9,196 bases of DNA from positions 1 through 9,196 of the forward strand of contig PFLI01000164.1 of the NCBI GenBank assembly GCA_002785065.1, given 5' to 3'. The position numbers and the translations under genes were made by a program. This document shows, in pieces, positions 1 through 5,988 of the stretch. This DNA is from Candidatus Roizmanbacteria bacterium CG_4_10_14_0_8_um_filter_33_9. Lineage in GTDB: Bacteria > Patescibacteriota > Microgenomatia > UBA1406 > GWC2-37-13. The stretch's first letter is position 1, and every line of letters starts with the position of its first letter. Under the pieces are notes generated by a model. That model ran no database searches and had not been told where the DNA came from. It saw only the letters and a list, made by a program, of their open reading frames with translations.

Positions 1-262
1 TAACTTTTTTTTTAAAAAAAATGATGTGATTATTTTGTTGAGTATATGTGTATCCGCCTATCACACAGAAAATGGGCAACATGTAAGAAGTAATTATGGG
101 AAGAAGCTGTTTTTGAAGAGGCAGAAAACCAGTATGGTACAAAACAACTGATAAAATAGCTATTCCCTTGGCAATGTCTAACCATATAACTCTCTTTCTC
201 TTTGTTTTTACTTTACTCTCTTTAGTTTTTTTATCAGGTTCATAAAAAGCAAAAGGACGCAT
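1..262 (-). CDS. Acyltransferase-3 family membrane protein, N-terminal part (cut by window edge)
   Basis: The minus-strand frame is open from ATG at 262 to the window edge and gives 87 residues. After a basic, soluble stretch (residues 1-24, rich in Lys and Arg) comes a signature I read as the start of the acyltransferase-3 (OatA/fucose-acetylase-like) fold: WLDIAKGIAILSVVLYHT at 27-44, with His43 in the position of the conserved helix-1 histidine. A second membrane helix follows, with MLPIFCVIGGYTY at 61-73. Family members usually have about 10 helices and over 300 residues and move acyl groups, often acetyl, onto surface sugars, so roughly the last three quarters are missing here. The gene diverges from the glycan cluster starting at 406, and a role in decorating that glycan is inferred. 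A TATAAT ends 5 bases before the ATG and no Shine-Dalgarno is seen. Family call is fairly sure, substrate unknown. Confidence 0.75.
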   Translation of the reverse strand, partial: MRPFAFYEPDKKTKESKVKTKRKRVIWLDIAKGIAILSVVLYHTGFLPLQKQLLPIITSYMLPIFCVIGGYTYTQQNNHIIFFKKKV

Positions 263-267
263 ATGAT

Positions 268-273
268 ATTATA
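268..273 (-). promoter_or_regulatory. Putative -10 element of the acyltransferase gene
   Basis: Read on the minus strand this is a perfect TATAAT ending 5 bases before the ATG at 262, so transcription would begin at or next to the start codon. The best -35-like hexamer, TTGGAG (295-300), is 21 bases away, which is too far to be convincing. The region is AT-rich, so chance occurrence is possible. Confidence 0.35.
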
Positions 274-360
274 TTAATACTTAACCCCCCTTAACTCCAA
301 TACGCTTTATATATAGAGAGAATGATTCATGATCATTTAAATTACTTATATAAAATATAT

Positions 361-391
361 AATATCAATATTATTTATTAATATTGATATT
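361..391. repeat. Perfect 13-bp inverted repeat in a divergent promoter region
   Basis: The left arm AATATCAATATTA (361-373) and right arm TAATATTGATATT (379-391) are exact reverse complements around a 5-base spacer, TTTAT. The repeat lies between the divergent acyltransferase gene (start 262) and the GT-C gene (start 406). A TATAAT at 358-363 overlaps its left arm, so transcription from there would start inside the repeat. This favours a DNA operator over an RNA hairpin, though either is possible. There is no T-run to suggest a terminator. Confidence 0.6.
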
Positions 392-405
392 GATCACATA
401 ATTTA

Positions 406-1944
406 ATGAGAAAGTATTTACTCGGTTCTCTTATATTTCTTATATTATGTCTTTTTATCGTTTTTCTTAATAATTATCCAACTTACCATGCTTCCCAAAA
501 AGTTCCATCGGGATATGTGTATTCTGGACATGCAGCCTGGTTTGATCCTTGGGATCTAAACGTCTATCTTTCCAGTATTAAATATGGTCAAAAACACGGA
601 CTTCTCCTGAAAAATCTTTACACAACAAATGATAACAAACCAATAATTATGTATCCTATCTATACATTAGTTGGGTCGCTGTTTCCAAAAAATGACATCT
701 TTCAACTTTACTACACTTTAAGATATGTGACAATATTATTGGTAGTAATTAGTATATTATATAGTTCTTTCATTTTTCTTAAAGATATAAGATTGTCTCT
801 CGCAACCATTTTCCTTATAACTCTAAGCCGTGGATATGGATGGGTTTTGATCAATCAATTACAATCACCAGATTTATTTATGACAGGTTTCTCTTTCAGG
901 AGCACGTTTCAAAGACCACATGAGGCAATTGGTATGTCTTTTTATATTTTAGCATTTACTTTTTTATATTCTTACTTAATAACAGATCGTCATAAATACT
1001 ATTTTCTATTTTTACTTTTCTCAGTTTTTCAAATCTTTTTTTACCCTTACTATTATGTCAACTACTTGCTTACTTTTATTTTCTTTATTATATATAGAAA
1101 AAAAACCATTAACAAAATAGTGCCGCTTATTATTAGCATTTCGCTATTGGGAATATTGTCCCTTGTCTATTTCATAGCAATCAAGGATTCGGGATTCTCA
1201 AGTGATTTAGCAGAACAACAACCTTTAATAACGCCAATCGGATTATTGAGCGGATATGGTATGTATATCATTATATTTATTTATCAATTACTAAATTTAA
1301 AACATAACAAAGCAAATTCTCCATTGGTCTTTACTATCATATGGATGCTTATTTCACTTACGTTATCATATATCCCACTTGGATTTAATAGATTCTTCTT
1401 AAGAGGGCTTTATTTTCCCTTAACTATTATCGCCCTTATTACACTACAATATCTTGTTCGCCAAAAGAAAATTACAATATTATTACTATCTTTTTTTATC
1501 GGTCTATATCTGTTTACAACCATTCCTTCAACTATATATATTTTTTACAAAAGAGTGAATGAGGCAAATTTAACAAACAATATAAACGGATGGTACTTTT
1601 TACCCAAAGATTACTCTGAAGCTTTCCAATTTCTGGACAAATTACCAAACGATGGGATTCTGTCAGATTATTGGGTAGGCAACCATATACCTGTTTACAC
1701 AAATAAAAGTGTTTATTTGGGACATCTGATTCAGACACCAAATGCTCAAGAGAGAAAAAAACAGATACAAAACCTGTTTGCAAATAAATACAATCCAAAA
1801 ACTGCGAAAGATTTACTCGTAAAAAACAATATTCATTATATTTTTTATGGTATTCAGGAAAAACAATATGGCAAAACAAATTATGATTTTCTTCGACCGA
1901 TTTTTACCAACGACAAAGTAACTATTTTTCAAGTTGTATATTAA
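406..1944 (+). CDS. Multi-pass GT-C-like membrane glycosyltransferase
   Basis: This 512-residue protein has a first membrane helix at about 5-22, then an extracytoplasmic loop with WFDPWDLNVY at 45-54, then about ten further hydrophobic segments to about 380, and a soluble C-terminal domain (about 390-512). The Asp-containing first loop (Asp47, Asp50) is where GT-C enzymes (PMT, ArnT and relatives) carry their catalytic or metal-binding acid. Other likely family motifs are FRSTFQRPHEAIG at 164-176 and the Arg-rich NRFFLRGLYFPL at 328-339. The C-terminal domain contains YTNKSVYLGHLIQTPN (431-446), like the tail domain of other GT-C-like proteins. Such enzymes move a sugar from a polyprenyl-phosphate donor outside the membrane. 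It is the first gene of a plus-strand glycan cluster. No Shine-Dalgarno precedes ATG 406 and no nearby alternative start exists. Acceptor and sugar cannot be read from sequence. Confidence 0.75.
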   Translation: MRKYLLGSLIFLILCLFIVFLNNYPTYHASQKVPSGYVYSGHAAWFDPWDLNVYLSSIKYGQKHGLLLKNLYTTNDNKPIIMYPIYTLVGSLFPKNDIFQLYYTLRYVTILLVVISILYSSFIFLKDIRLSLATIFLITLSRGYGWVLINQLQSPDLFMTGFSFRSTFQRPHEAIGMSFYILAFTFLYSYLITDRHKYYFLFLLFSVFQIFFYPYYYVNYLLTFIFFIIYRKKTINKIVPLIISISLLGILSLVYFIAIKDSGFSSDLAEQQPLITPIGLLSGYGMYIIIFIYQLLNLKHNKANSPLVFTIIWMLISLTLSYIPLGFNRFFLRGLYFPLTIIALITLQYLVRQKKITILLLSFFIGLYLFTTIPSTIYIFYKRVNEANLTNNINGWYFLPKDYSEAFQFLDKLPNDGILSDYWVGNHIPVYTNKSVYLGHLIQTPNAQERKKQIQNLFANKYNPKTAKDLLVKNNIHYIFYGIQEKQYGKTNYDFLRPIFTNDKVTIFQVVY

Positions 1945-1961
1945 ATTGACTATTTTATAAT
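1934..1961 (+). promoter_or_regulatory. Possible internal promoter before the methyltransferase
   Basis: TTGTAT (1934-1939) and a perfect TATAAT (1956-1961) are separated by 16 bases, with the ATG at 1979 about 17 bases after the -10. This would give a leader of roughly 10 bases. It overlaps the end of the GT-C gene, so the cluster may have a second start of transcription. The call rests on hexamer match only. Confidence 0.4.
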
Positions 1962-1978
1962 ATCTATCAATAATTCAA

Positions 1979-2731
1979 ATGAAAAAATGTGAATATGATC
2001 AAATGTATATGCTAGAAGAATCACATTTTTGGTTTGTGGGAAAAAGAATGTTTATCAATAAATATCTTAAATCAATACAATCTTCTATCACTCAAATCTT
2101 AGATGTTGGTTCAGGAACGGGAGGTACAACTAAATGGTTGGGACAGTTTGGAGATGTTATCGGTCTTGAAAACAATACACACGGGGTCACATTAGGGAAA
2201 AAAAGAGGTGTCGCTGTTTTGAAAGGAAATGCTACAAAATTACCTTTTAACGATAATTGTTTTAGCTTAGTAACGTTATTGGATGTTTTATATCATAAAC
2301 AAATCAGGGATGTTGATACGGTATTACGGGAAATTTTAAGAGTATTAAAACCAGGAGGCTACCTTCTCATTACCGACTCGGCTTTTCCTTTTCTATTTAG
2401 CACTCATGACGATTTTCAATCAGGAAATAAAAGGTTTACACTCGGTCAATTACACAAAAACTTATCAAATTCAGGTTTCCAAATTGACAGATCGTCATAC
2501 ATTTTTTTCTTCATATTTCCATTACTCCTAGTAAAGAGAAAGATCATCAACTATTTTTTTCCTCCAATACGGTCAGATGTCAATAATGTCAATGTATTAA
2601 TGAATTGGCTACTTATTTCTCTTTTAAAATTTGAGTCAATATTTCTTTCTCATATTTCATTTCCTATAGGTTCATCTCTCATTATATTAGCAAAAAAACA
2701 ACAAAAACAATTAGTCAAAAATCTATCATGA
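1979..2731 (+). CDS. Class I SAM-dependent methyltransferase of a glycan cluster
   Basis: A 250-residue protein with the Rossmann methyltransferase motifs in order: motif I ILDVGSGTGG at 40-49 (SAM-binding Gly loop), the acidic end of strand 2 in VIGLENN, the motif LPFNDNCFSLVTLLDVLYH near 92-110, and LKPGGYLLIT, all typical of the Methyltransf_11/UbiE-like group. The N-terminus, EYDQMYMLEESHFWFVGKR (5-23), is a signature I associate with methyltransferases in glycosyltransferase clusters, and it supports the start at 1979. The C-terminal third contains a hydrophobic stretch (IFFFIFPLLLV, then another near the end), so it may lie on the membrane. It follows the GT-C gene by 34 bases and overlaps the next gene by 4 bases (ATGA), so translation is probably coupled. 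The methylated substrate, probably a sugar or lipid-linked glycan, is inferred from context only. Confidence 0.85.
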   Translation: MKKCEYDQMYMLEESHFWFVGKRMFINKYLKSIQSSITQILDVGSGTGGTTKWLGQFGDVIGLENNTHGVTLGKKRGVAVLKGNATKLPFNDNCFSLVTLLDVLYHKQIRDVDTVLREILRVLKPGGYLLITDSAFPFLFSTHDDFQSGNKRFTLGQLHKNLSNSGFQIDRSSYIFFFIFPLLLVKRKIINYFFPPIRSDVNNVNVLMNWLLISLLKFESIFLSHISFPIGSSLIILAKKQQKQLVKNLS

Positions 2732-3438
2732 CAGTATCAATCGTTATACCAACATACAATGAGCGTAACAATATAGTCGCCTTAATACAAAGTATTACAA
2801 AAATACTTGACAAAAGCTTAATTAAGTTCGAAATCATTATTGTTGACGATAATAGTCCCGACAATACTTATAGTCACATCAAAAGTCATTACTTACATGA
2901 TTCTCGCATTCGCCCGTTTGTCAGAAACAAAAATCGATGCTTAGCAAAAGCAATCTTGTTTGGAATAATGAAAACAAAAGGGTCAATAATAATCGGCATG
3001 GATGCGGATTTTAACCACCCACCATCCCTTATCCCAAAGCTCATCAGCTCATTGCATCATGCTGACTTTGCAGTTGCTTCAAGATTTATTAAGGGAGGAG
3101 GAATGAAAGAACCAATTCGTTATTACTTGACTTATATATTTAATCTATTTCTTAAATACATACTGGGTTTTCCAATTTTAGATAATCTAAGTGGTTTTTA
3201 TGCAATAAAAAAACCGGTTTTGATGAAGCTTCATCTTGAATATATTTATCAAGGATATGGAGAATATCATCTCAGATTACTTAAATCAATTCAAAATCAA
3301 GGTTTAAGAATTGTACAAATTCCTGTAAAATATGGTTATAGAAAATATGGACAAAGTAAATCACATCTTATTTTTCTTTTTTTTCGTTATTTACAAATCG
3401 CTTTCCAGCTAACATTTAGTAACCAAAATAATAAGTAA
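2728..3438 (+). CDS. Dpm1-like polyprenol-phosphate sugar synthase (GT2 family)
   Basis: This 236-residue GT-A glycosyltransferase opens with VSIVIPTYNERNNI (3-16), then FEIIIVDDNSPDNT (34-47), whose Asp40-Asp41 pair binds the nucleotide. The metal-binding motif is MDADFNHPP at 91-99, close to the MDADxxHPP of dolichol/polyprenol-phosphate mannose synthases. Later family motifs are VASRFIKGGG (116-125), DNLSGFYAIKKPVL (152-165) and YGYRKYGQSKSHL (202-214). Length fits the short, single-domain Dpm1 type, and no C-terminal GtrA-like membrane domain is present. The product would be a polyprenyl-phosphate sugar on the inner face of the membrane, the kind of donor that GT-C proteins such as the one at 406 use; this link is inferred. 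The usual Gly in the R....GL..A motif is replaced (NRCLAKAI, 69-76), so sugar specificity may differ. Start codon overlaps the upstream stop. Confidence 0.85.
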   Translation: MTVSIVIPTYNERNNIVALIQSITKILDKSLIKFEIIIVDDNSPDNTYSHIKSHYLHDSRIRPFVRNKNRCLAKAILFGIMKTKGSIIIGMDADFNHPPSLIPKLISSLHHADFAVASRFIKGGGMKEPIRYYLTYIFNLFLKYILGFPILDNLSGFYAIKKPVLMKLHLEYIYQGYGEYHLRLLKSIQNQGLRIVQIPVKYGYRKYGQSKSHLIFLFFRYLQIAFQLTFSNQNNK

Positions 3439-3442
3439 ACTA

Positions 3443-4552
3443 ATGAAACAGTACCAAATTCCACTATCAAAACCCGACCTTACCTCTTCAGATTTGGATG
3501 AAATTACTGCATGCTTCAAATCTTCATGGATTTCTTCAAAAAGTGTCTGGGTTGATAAATTTGAAAAAGCTTTCGCGAAATCAATCAGTCATACAAAATA
3601 TGCTGTGGCAGTTAATAGTGGTACTTCGGCTCTGTTTCTTGCATTAAAAAGTCTCGGAATTGGTCCTGGAGATGAGGTGATAATTCCCGCATATACAATG
3701 ATCGCTACTATCAACGCCATTACATGGATAGGAGCAACTCCAATATTAGTCGATTGTACATCAAAAGAAAACTGGAATATAAATCCCGAACAAATAATTA
3801 ATAAAGTTACGAAAAAAACAAAAGCCATTATTCCCGTACATATTTATGGATTCCCATGTAACATGGATGCAATTTTAAATATTGCCAAAAAACATAAATT
3901 ATATGTTGTTGAGGATGCAGCTGAGGCAATGGGTTCCATATATAACAATCAATACGTTGGCAGTTTTGGAGATCTATCTTGTTTTTCCCTTTATTCAAAT
4001 AAGATTATTACAACCGGAAATGGAGGAATTATCACAACAAATAATAATAAATTATATCTGCTTCTTCGTAAACTACGTTTCTTTGATTATGGAATAGAAT
4101 CTCATTTTACTCATCGAATCATCGGATTCAATCTTGTTCTTTCTGGTTTACAAGCATCTTTGGGTTATTCTCAAACAAAACGATTTAGTGAGTTGATTAA
4201 TAAAAGAAGATTAATAAATAACTGGTATCATAAGTATCTTAAATATTCTCATATTCGATTTCTTCAACCTCTTCCTAAAACCAATCCAAGTTATTGGTTC
4301 CCCGCAATTATCTTGAAATCTTCCCTTCATATTAAAAAAGTTCAATTATCTTTAGAAAAGAATAAAATTGAAACACGCGTTTTTTTCAGACCTATTCATA
4401 AACAACCAGTTTATCAAAAAATGTTTATGGGACAAATGTTCCCCTATGCTGAATATTTCTGGAAACACGGATTGTTACTCCCTTCTTTTTACAGTCTTAA
4501 AGAAGAAGATGTTAAACACATAGCTGCAATAATTAATGCATCACTGAAGTAA
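3443..4552 (+). CDS. DegT/DnrJ/EryC1 family PLP aminotransferase, perosamine-synthase-like
   Basis: This 369-residue protein has full family length. It begins IPLSKPDLT (6-14) and SSWISSKSVWVDKFEKAFA (27-45), followed by the cofactor phosphate-binding NSGTSAL (58-64), GDEVIIPAYTM (76-86), VEDAAEAMGS (156-165; Asp158 contacts the PLP ring nitrogen) and FGDLSCFSLYSNKIITTGNGG (175-195). Lys187 is the expected Schiff-base lysine. The EDAAEAxGS and NKxITTGxGG patterns resemble GDP-perosamine synthases, which aminate a 4-keto-6-deoxy hexose, but the DegT family has many substrates, so the exact sugar is not settled. It starts 4 bases after the GT2 stop with no Shine-Dalgarno and closes the cluster. 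No sugar-nucleotide dehydratase to make the 4-keto substrate lies in this window, so that enzyme must be elsewhere if the assignment is right. Confidence 0.85.
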   Translation: MKQYQIPLSKPDLTSSDLDEITACFKSSWISSKSVWVDKFEKAFAKSISHTKYAVAVNSGTSALFLALKSLGIGPGDEVIIPAYTMIATINAITWIGATPILVDCTSKENWNINPEQIINKVTKKTKAIIPVHIYGFPCNMDAILNIAKKHKLYVVEDAAEAMGSIYNNQYVGSFGDLSCFSLYSNKIITTGNGGIITTNNNKLYLLLRKLRFFDYGIESHFTHRIIGFNLVLSGLQASLGYSQTKRFSELINKRRLINNWYHKYLKYSHIRFLQPLPKTNPSYWFPAIILKSSLHIKKVQLSLEKNKIETRVFFRPIHKQPVYQKMFMGQMFPYAEYFWKHGLLLPSFYSLKEEDVKHIAAIINASLK

Positions 4553-4603
4553 AAAAATCCAACTTACATCTCAAATAACAAATATTGTTTTGTCCATAAC
4601 AAG

Positions 4604-4609
4604 TATAAT
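4604..4609 (+). promoter_or_regulatory. Putative -10 element of the 125-residue membrane protein gene
   Basis: A perfect TATAAT lies 9 bases before the ATG at 4619, which would give a leader of about 2-3 bases or none. No matching -35 hexamer is seen at the normal distance, and there is no Shine-Dalgarno in between. The gap of 66 bases after the aminotransferase suggests a separate transcription unit. Confidence 0.4.
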
Positions 4610-4618
4610 GAAAAAGTT

Positions 4619-4996
4619 ATGTCCAAGCAAGAAAAAAAGGATACTTACGAAAATAAACTAGCTTTAACACAGGCAATGGTTCAACTTGATTCAAAAGAAA
4701 AAGAAATCAAAACATCGCAAGGATACGGTAAGGCTTATTTTTTAAGTATTATTATTCCCCCAATTGGTATTTATTACTTTGTTAAATATGTTTTTTTTAC
4801 GAATGGTGAAGATACGAGTACGAAAGCTGGAATTATTTCCCTTATTCTTACCCTTATCTCATTTTTCTTTTCTCTTTGGATGATGACTGAGTTATTAAAA
4901 CAATTAACTTCTAGTCTTCCCTCTCAAAATCTTCAACAACTAAATGAGCTTACTATTCCCGATAATCAAAAAAAACTTCTAGAAATATTTAAATAG
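4619..4996 (+). CDS. Small two-helix membrane protein, unknown function
   Basis: I do not recognise this 125-residue protein. It has a charged, probably helical N-terminal part (1-38, rich in Lys, Glu and Gln), a first membrane segment at about 39-60 with an Ile-Ile-Pro-Pro-Ile-Gly core, a short polar loop (TNGEDTSTKAG, 61-71), a second membrane segment at about 69-92, and a polar tail with spaced Leu residues (LQQLNELTIPDNQKKLLEIF) that could form an amphipathic helix. Both ends would lie on the same side, probably the cytoplasm. Codon use matches its neighbours. It is set apart from the glycan cluster by a possible promoter of its own and converges on the next gene. A real gene is likely from its length, membrane pattern and well-placed TATAAT. 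Confidence 0.65.
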   Translation: MSKQEKKDTYENKLALTQAMVQLDSKEKEIKTSQGYGKAYFLSIIIPPIGIYYFVKYVFFTNGEDTSTKAGIISLILTLISFFFSLWMMTELLKQLTSSLPSQNLQQLNELTIPDNQKKLLEIFK

Positions 4997-5047
4997 AAAA
5001 TCAATATTCTCAGTATTATCAAAGGAGTACGTATATAAAACATTTTT

Positions 5048-5266
5048 TTAATTTGATTGTTTTATATTCACATCAACCGTTTTGGGGAGATTAATATTAA
5101 CTCCGCCGCTTCCTAATCCATTAAATCCTTGTCTAATTAAAGGTAAACCATACATATAAAATAAAACAACAAAAACAACTAAAGCGATCATTCCAAAGAA
5201 AAAACCCATCCCGCTTTCCTTTGTTGTATTGATAACTGGTGCTGGATTAATTATTGTTGTTGGCAT
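5048..5266 (-). CDS. Small single-TM protein with Gly-rich and beta-like tail, unknown function
   Basis: A 72-residue protein: a polar N-terminus with Pro and Thr (MPTTIINPAPVINTTKESG), one membrane helix at about 20-44, then a Gly-rich linker (QGFNGLGSGG, 46-55) and an alternating polar/hydrophobic end, VNINLPKTVDVNIKQ (56-70), which looks like a short beta strand or amphipathic segment. There is no signal-peptidase site. I have an impression of similar short proteins in Patescibacteria but cannot name a family or role. Start 5266 is fixed by the clearest Shine-Dalgarno in the window, AAGGTGA, 6 bases upstream. It converges on the 125-residue protein gene, with 51 bases between the stops and no clear terminator. 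Upstream lies a 8-bp inverted repeat at 5300-5328. Confidence 0.7.
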   Translation of the reverse strand: MPTTIINPAPVINTTKESGMGFFFGMIALVVFVVLFYMYGLPLIRQGFNGLGSGGVNINLPKTVDVNIKQSN

Positions 5267-5272
5267 ATTTAT

Positions 5273-5279
5273 TCACCTT
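5273..5279 (-). promoter_or_regulatory. Shine-Dalgarno site of the 72-residue protein
   Basis: Read on the minus strand the bases are AAGGTGA, within GAAGGTGA, ending 6 bases before the ATG at 5266. This is a good anti-16S match at normal spacing, and it stands out because most other genes here have none. Confidence 0.7.
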
Positions 5280-5299
5280 CTTTCGTATTTAAATCTACG

Positions 5300-5328
5300 T
5301 ATTGGTACATTTTATCGAAATACCAATA
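5300..5328. repeat. 8-bp inverted repeat upstream of the 72-residue protein
   Basis: TATTGGTA (5300-5307) and TACCAATA (5321-5328) are exact reverse complements with 13 bases between. The repeat sits 34 bases upstream of the start of the minus-strand gene at 5266, where a promoter or leader would be. It could be an operator or leader hairpin. It also lies beside the decayed recombinase start, so it might instead mark an old element edge. Confidence 0.4.
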
Positions 5329-5343
5329 AAACAAGAGCAATAA

Positions 5344-5976
5344 TTATATAGTAGTGATAAATATTCCCTTGAGCAGATCAGTCTCTTTTTGGCGAAACAT
5401 AATATTCAAACCAAAAATTATCGACCCCACCCAAAAAACAAGATAAAAGAGGTCTTAGTCAACCCGTTTTATTATGGCCACTTCAAATTCAATGGCGAAC
5501 TTCACAAAGGGATCCATGAGCCACTTATTACAAAGAAACTTTTTGATAAAGTTCAAGAAGTAATTAAAGAGCGAGGTCGATCCCACCCCCAAGAACCCTT
5601 GAACTTTCCTTTCACCAGTTTAATCAAATGCGGTGAGTGCGGAATGATGGTTTCGGCTGAACAACATATTAAATATTACAAAACCCTAAATCAAGGTCAG
5701 CAATTTGTTTATTACCGTTGCTCAAAGAAAAATAAGTTAATCAAATGTTCCCAACCGTATATCACAGAAGACGCCATCATTCCGCAACTCAACCATCATA
5801 TCCAAAAAGTTTCTTTGATACAGCTTTAGAAGCAGATAAAATCGCATCGGACAATATAAATCTTTTTCAAAAAAGAGAGTTCCTAAAAAAAGTCGGCTCG
5901 AACCTAACCCTGAAAGACAGAATAGTCGATTGTGACCTTCCGGAACAGTGGGCGGCGCTGTCGCGCCGCCCGACAA
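5344..5976 (+). pseudogene. Remnant of a large serine recombinase (no catalytic domain, internal deletion and frameshift)
   Basis: The open reading frame usually called here starts at TTG 5389 (146 residues, stop at 5829), but family-like sequence begins earlier: from 5344, directly after an in-frame TAA, one reads LYSSDKYSLEQISLFLAKH, the start of a Recombinase domain. It continues with VLVNPFYYGHFKFNGELHKG and HEPLITKKLFDKVQEV, then a zinc ribbon with CxxC (Cys81, Cys84) and Cys111/Cys120 counted from the TTG. The N-terminal resolvase domain with the catalytic serine is absent. Near 5811-5823 the frame changes: the first frame ends KVSLIQL, while the +2 frame continues ALEADKIASDN, REFLKKVGSNLTLKDRIV, which I read as the C-terminal end of the same family. 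The long coiled-coil between these parts is missing. So this is a dead gene with a deletion plus frameshift. The second frame runs on antisense through the tRNA to a stop at 6017. Confidence 0.7.
5950..5971. repeat. GC-only 9-bp perfect hairpin beside tRNA-Tyr
   Basis: GGGCGGCGC (5950-5958) and GCGCCGCCC (5963-5971) pair perfectly around the tetraloop TGTC. Both arms are entirely G and C in a window of about 30% G+C. The hairpin lies 18 bases past the 3' end of tRNA-Tyr on that strand. It could stop or trim the tRNA transcript, but no T-run follows on either strand, so it is not a standard intrinsic terminator. It may be a short mobile or REP-like repeat. Confidence 0.6.
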
Positions 5977-5988
5977 GTCGCAACCGTG

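Noticed and set aside
281..294. TTAA-CCCCCC-TTAA, a symmetric-looking element with a six-C run
   Set aside because: Only the 4-base ends are palindromic and the core is not self-complementary. Probably chance, though it lies in the divergent promoter region.
321..337. AATGAT/ATCATT 6-bp inverted repeat
   Set aside because: Short, AT-rich and easily explained by chance; overshadowed by the 13-bp repeat just downstream.
1532..1879. 115-residue minus-strand open frame
   Set aside because: It is antisense to the soluble domain of the GT-C protein, whose frame is well supported. No start signal or recognisable domain.
5024..5030. Strong Shine-Dalgarno-like AAAGGAG on the plus strand after the 125-residue protein gene
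   Set aside because: The frame set by the following bases closes at TAA within a few codons and no ATG, GTG or TTG start lies at suitable distance, so it serves no visible gene.
5895..5904. GGCTCGAACC resembles a tRNA T-arm (minus strand GGTTCGAGCC), suggesting a second tRNA fragment
   Set aside because: The flanking bases do not form a 5-bp T stem, and the region reads as the conserved VGSNLTLKD of the recombinase.
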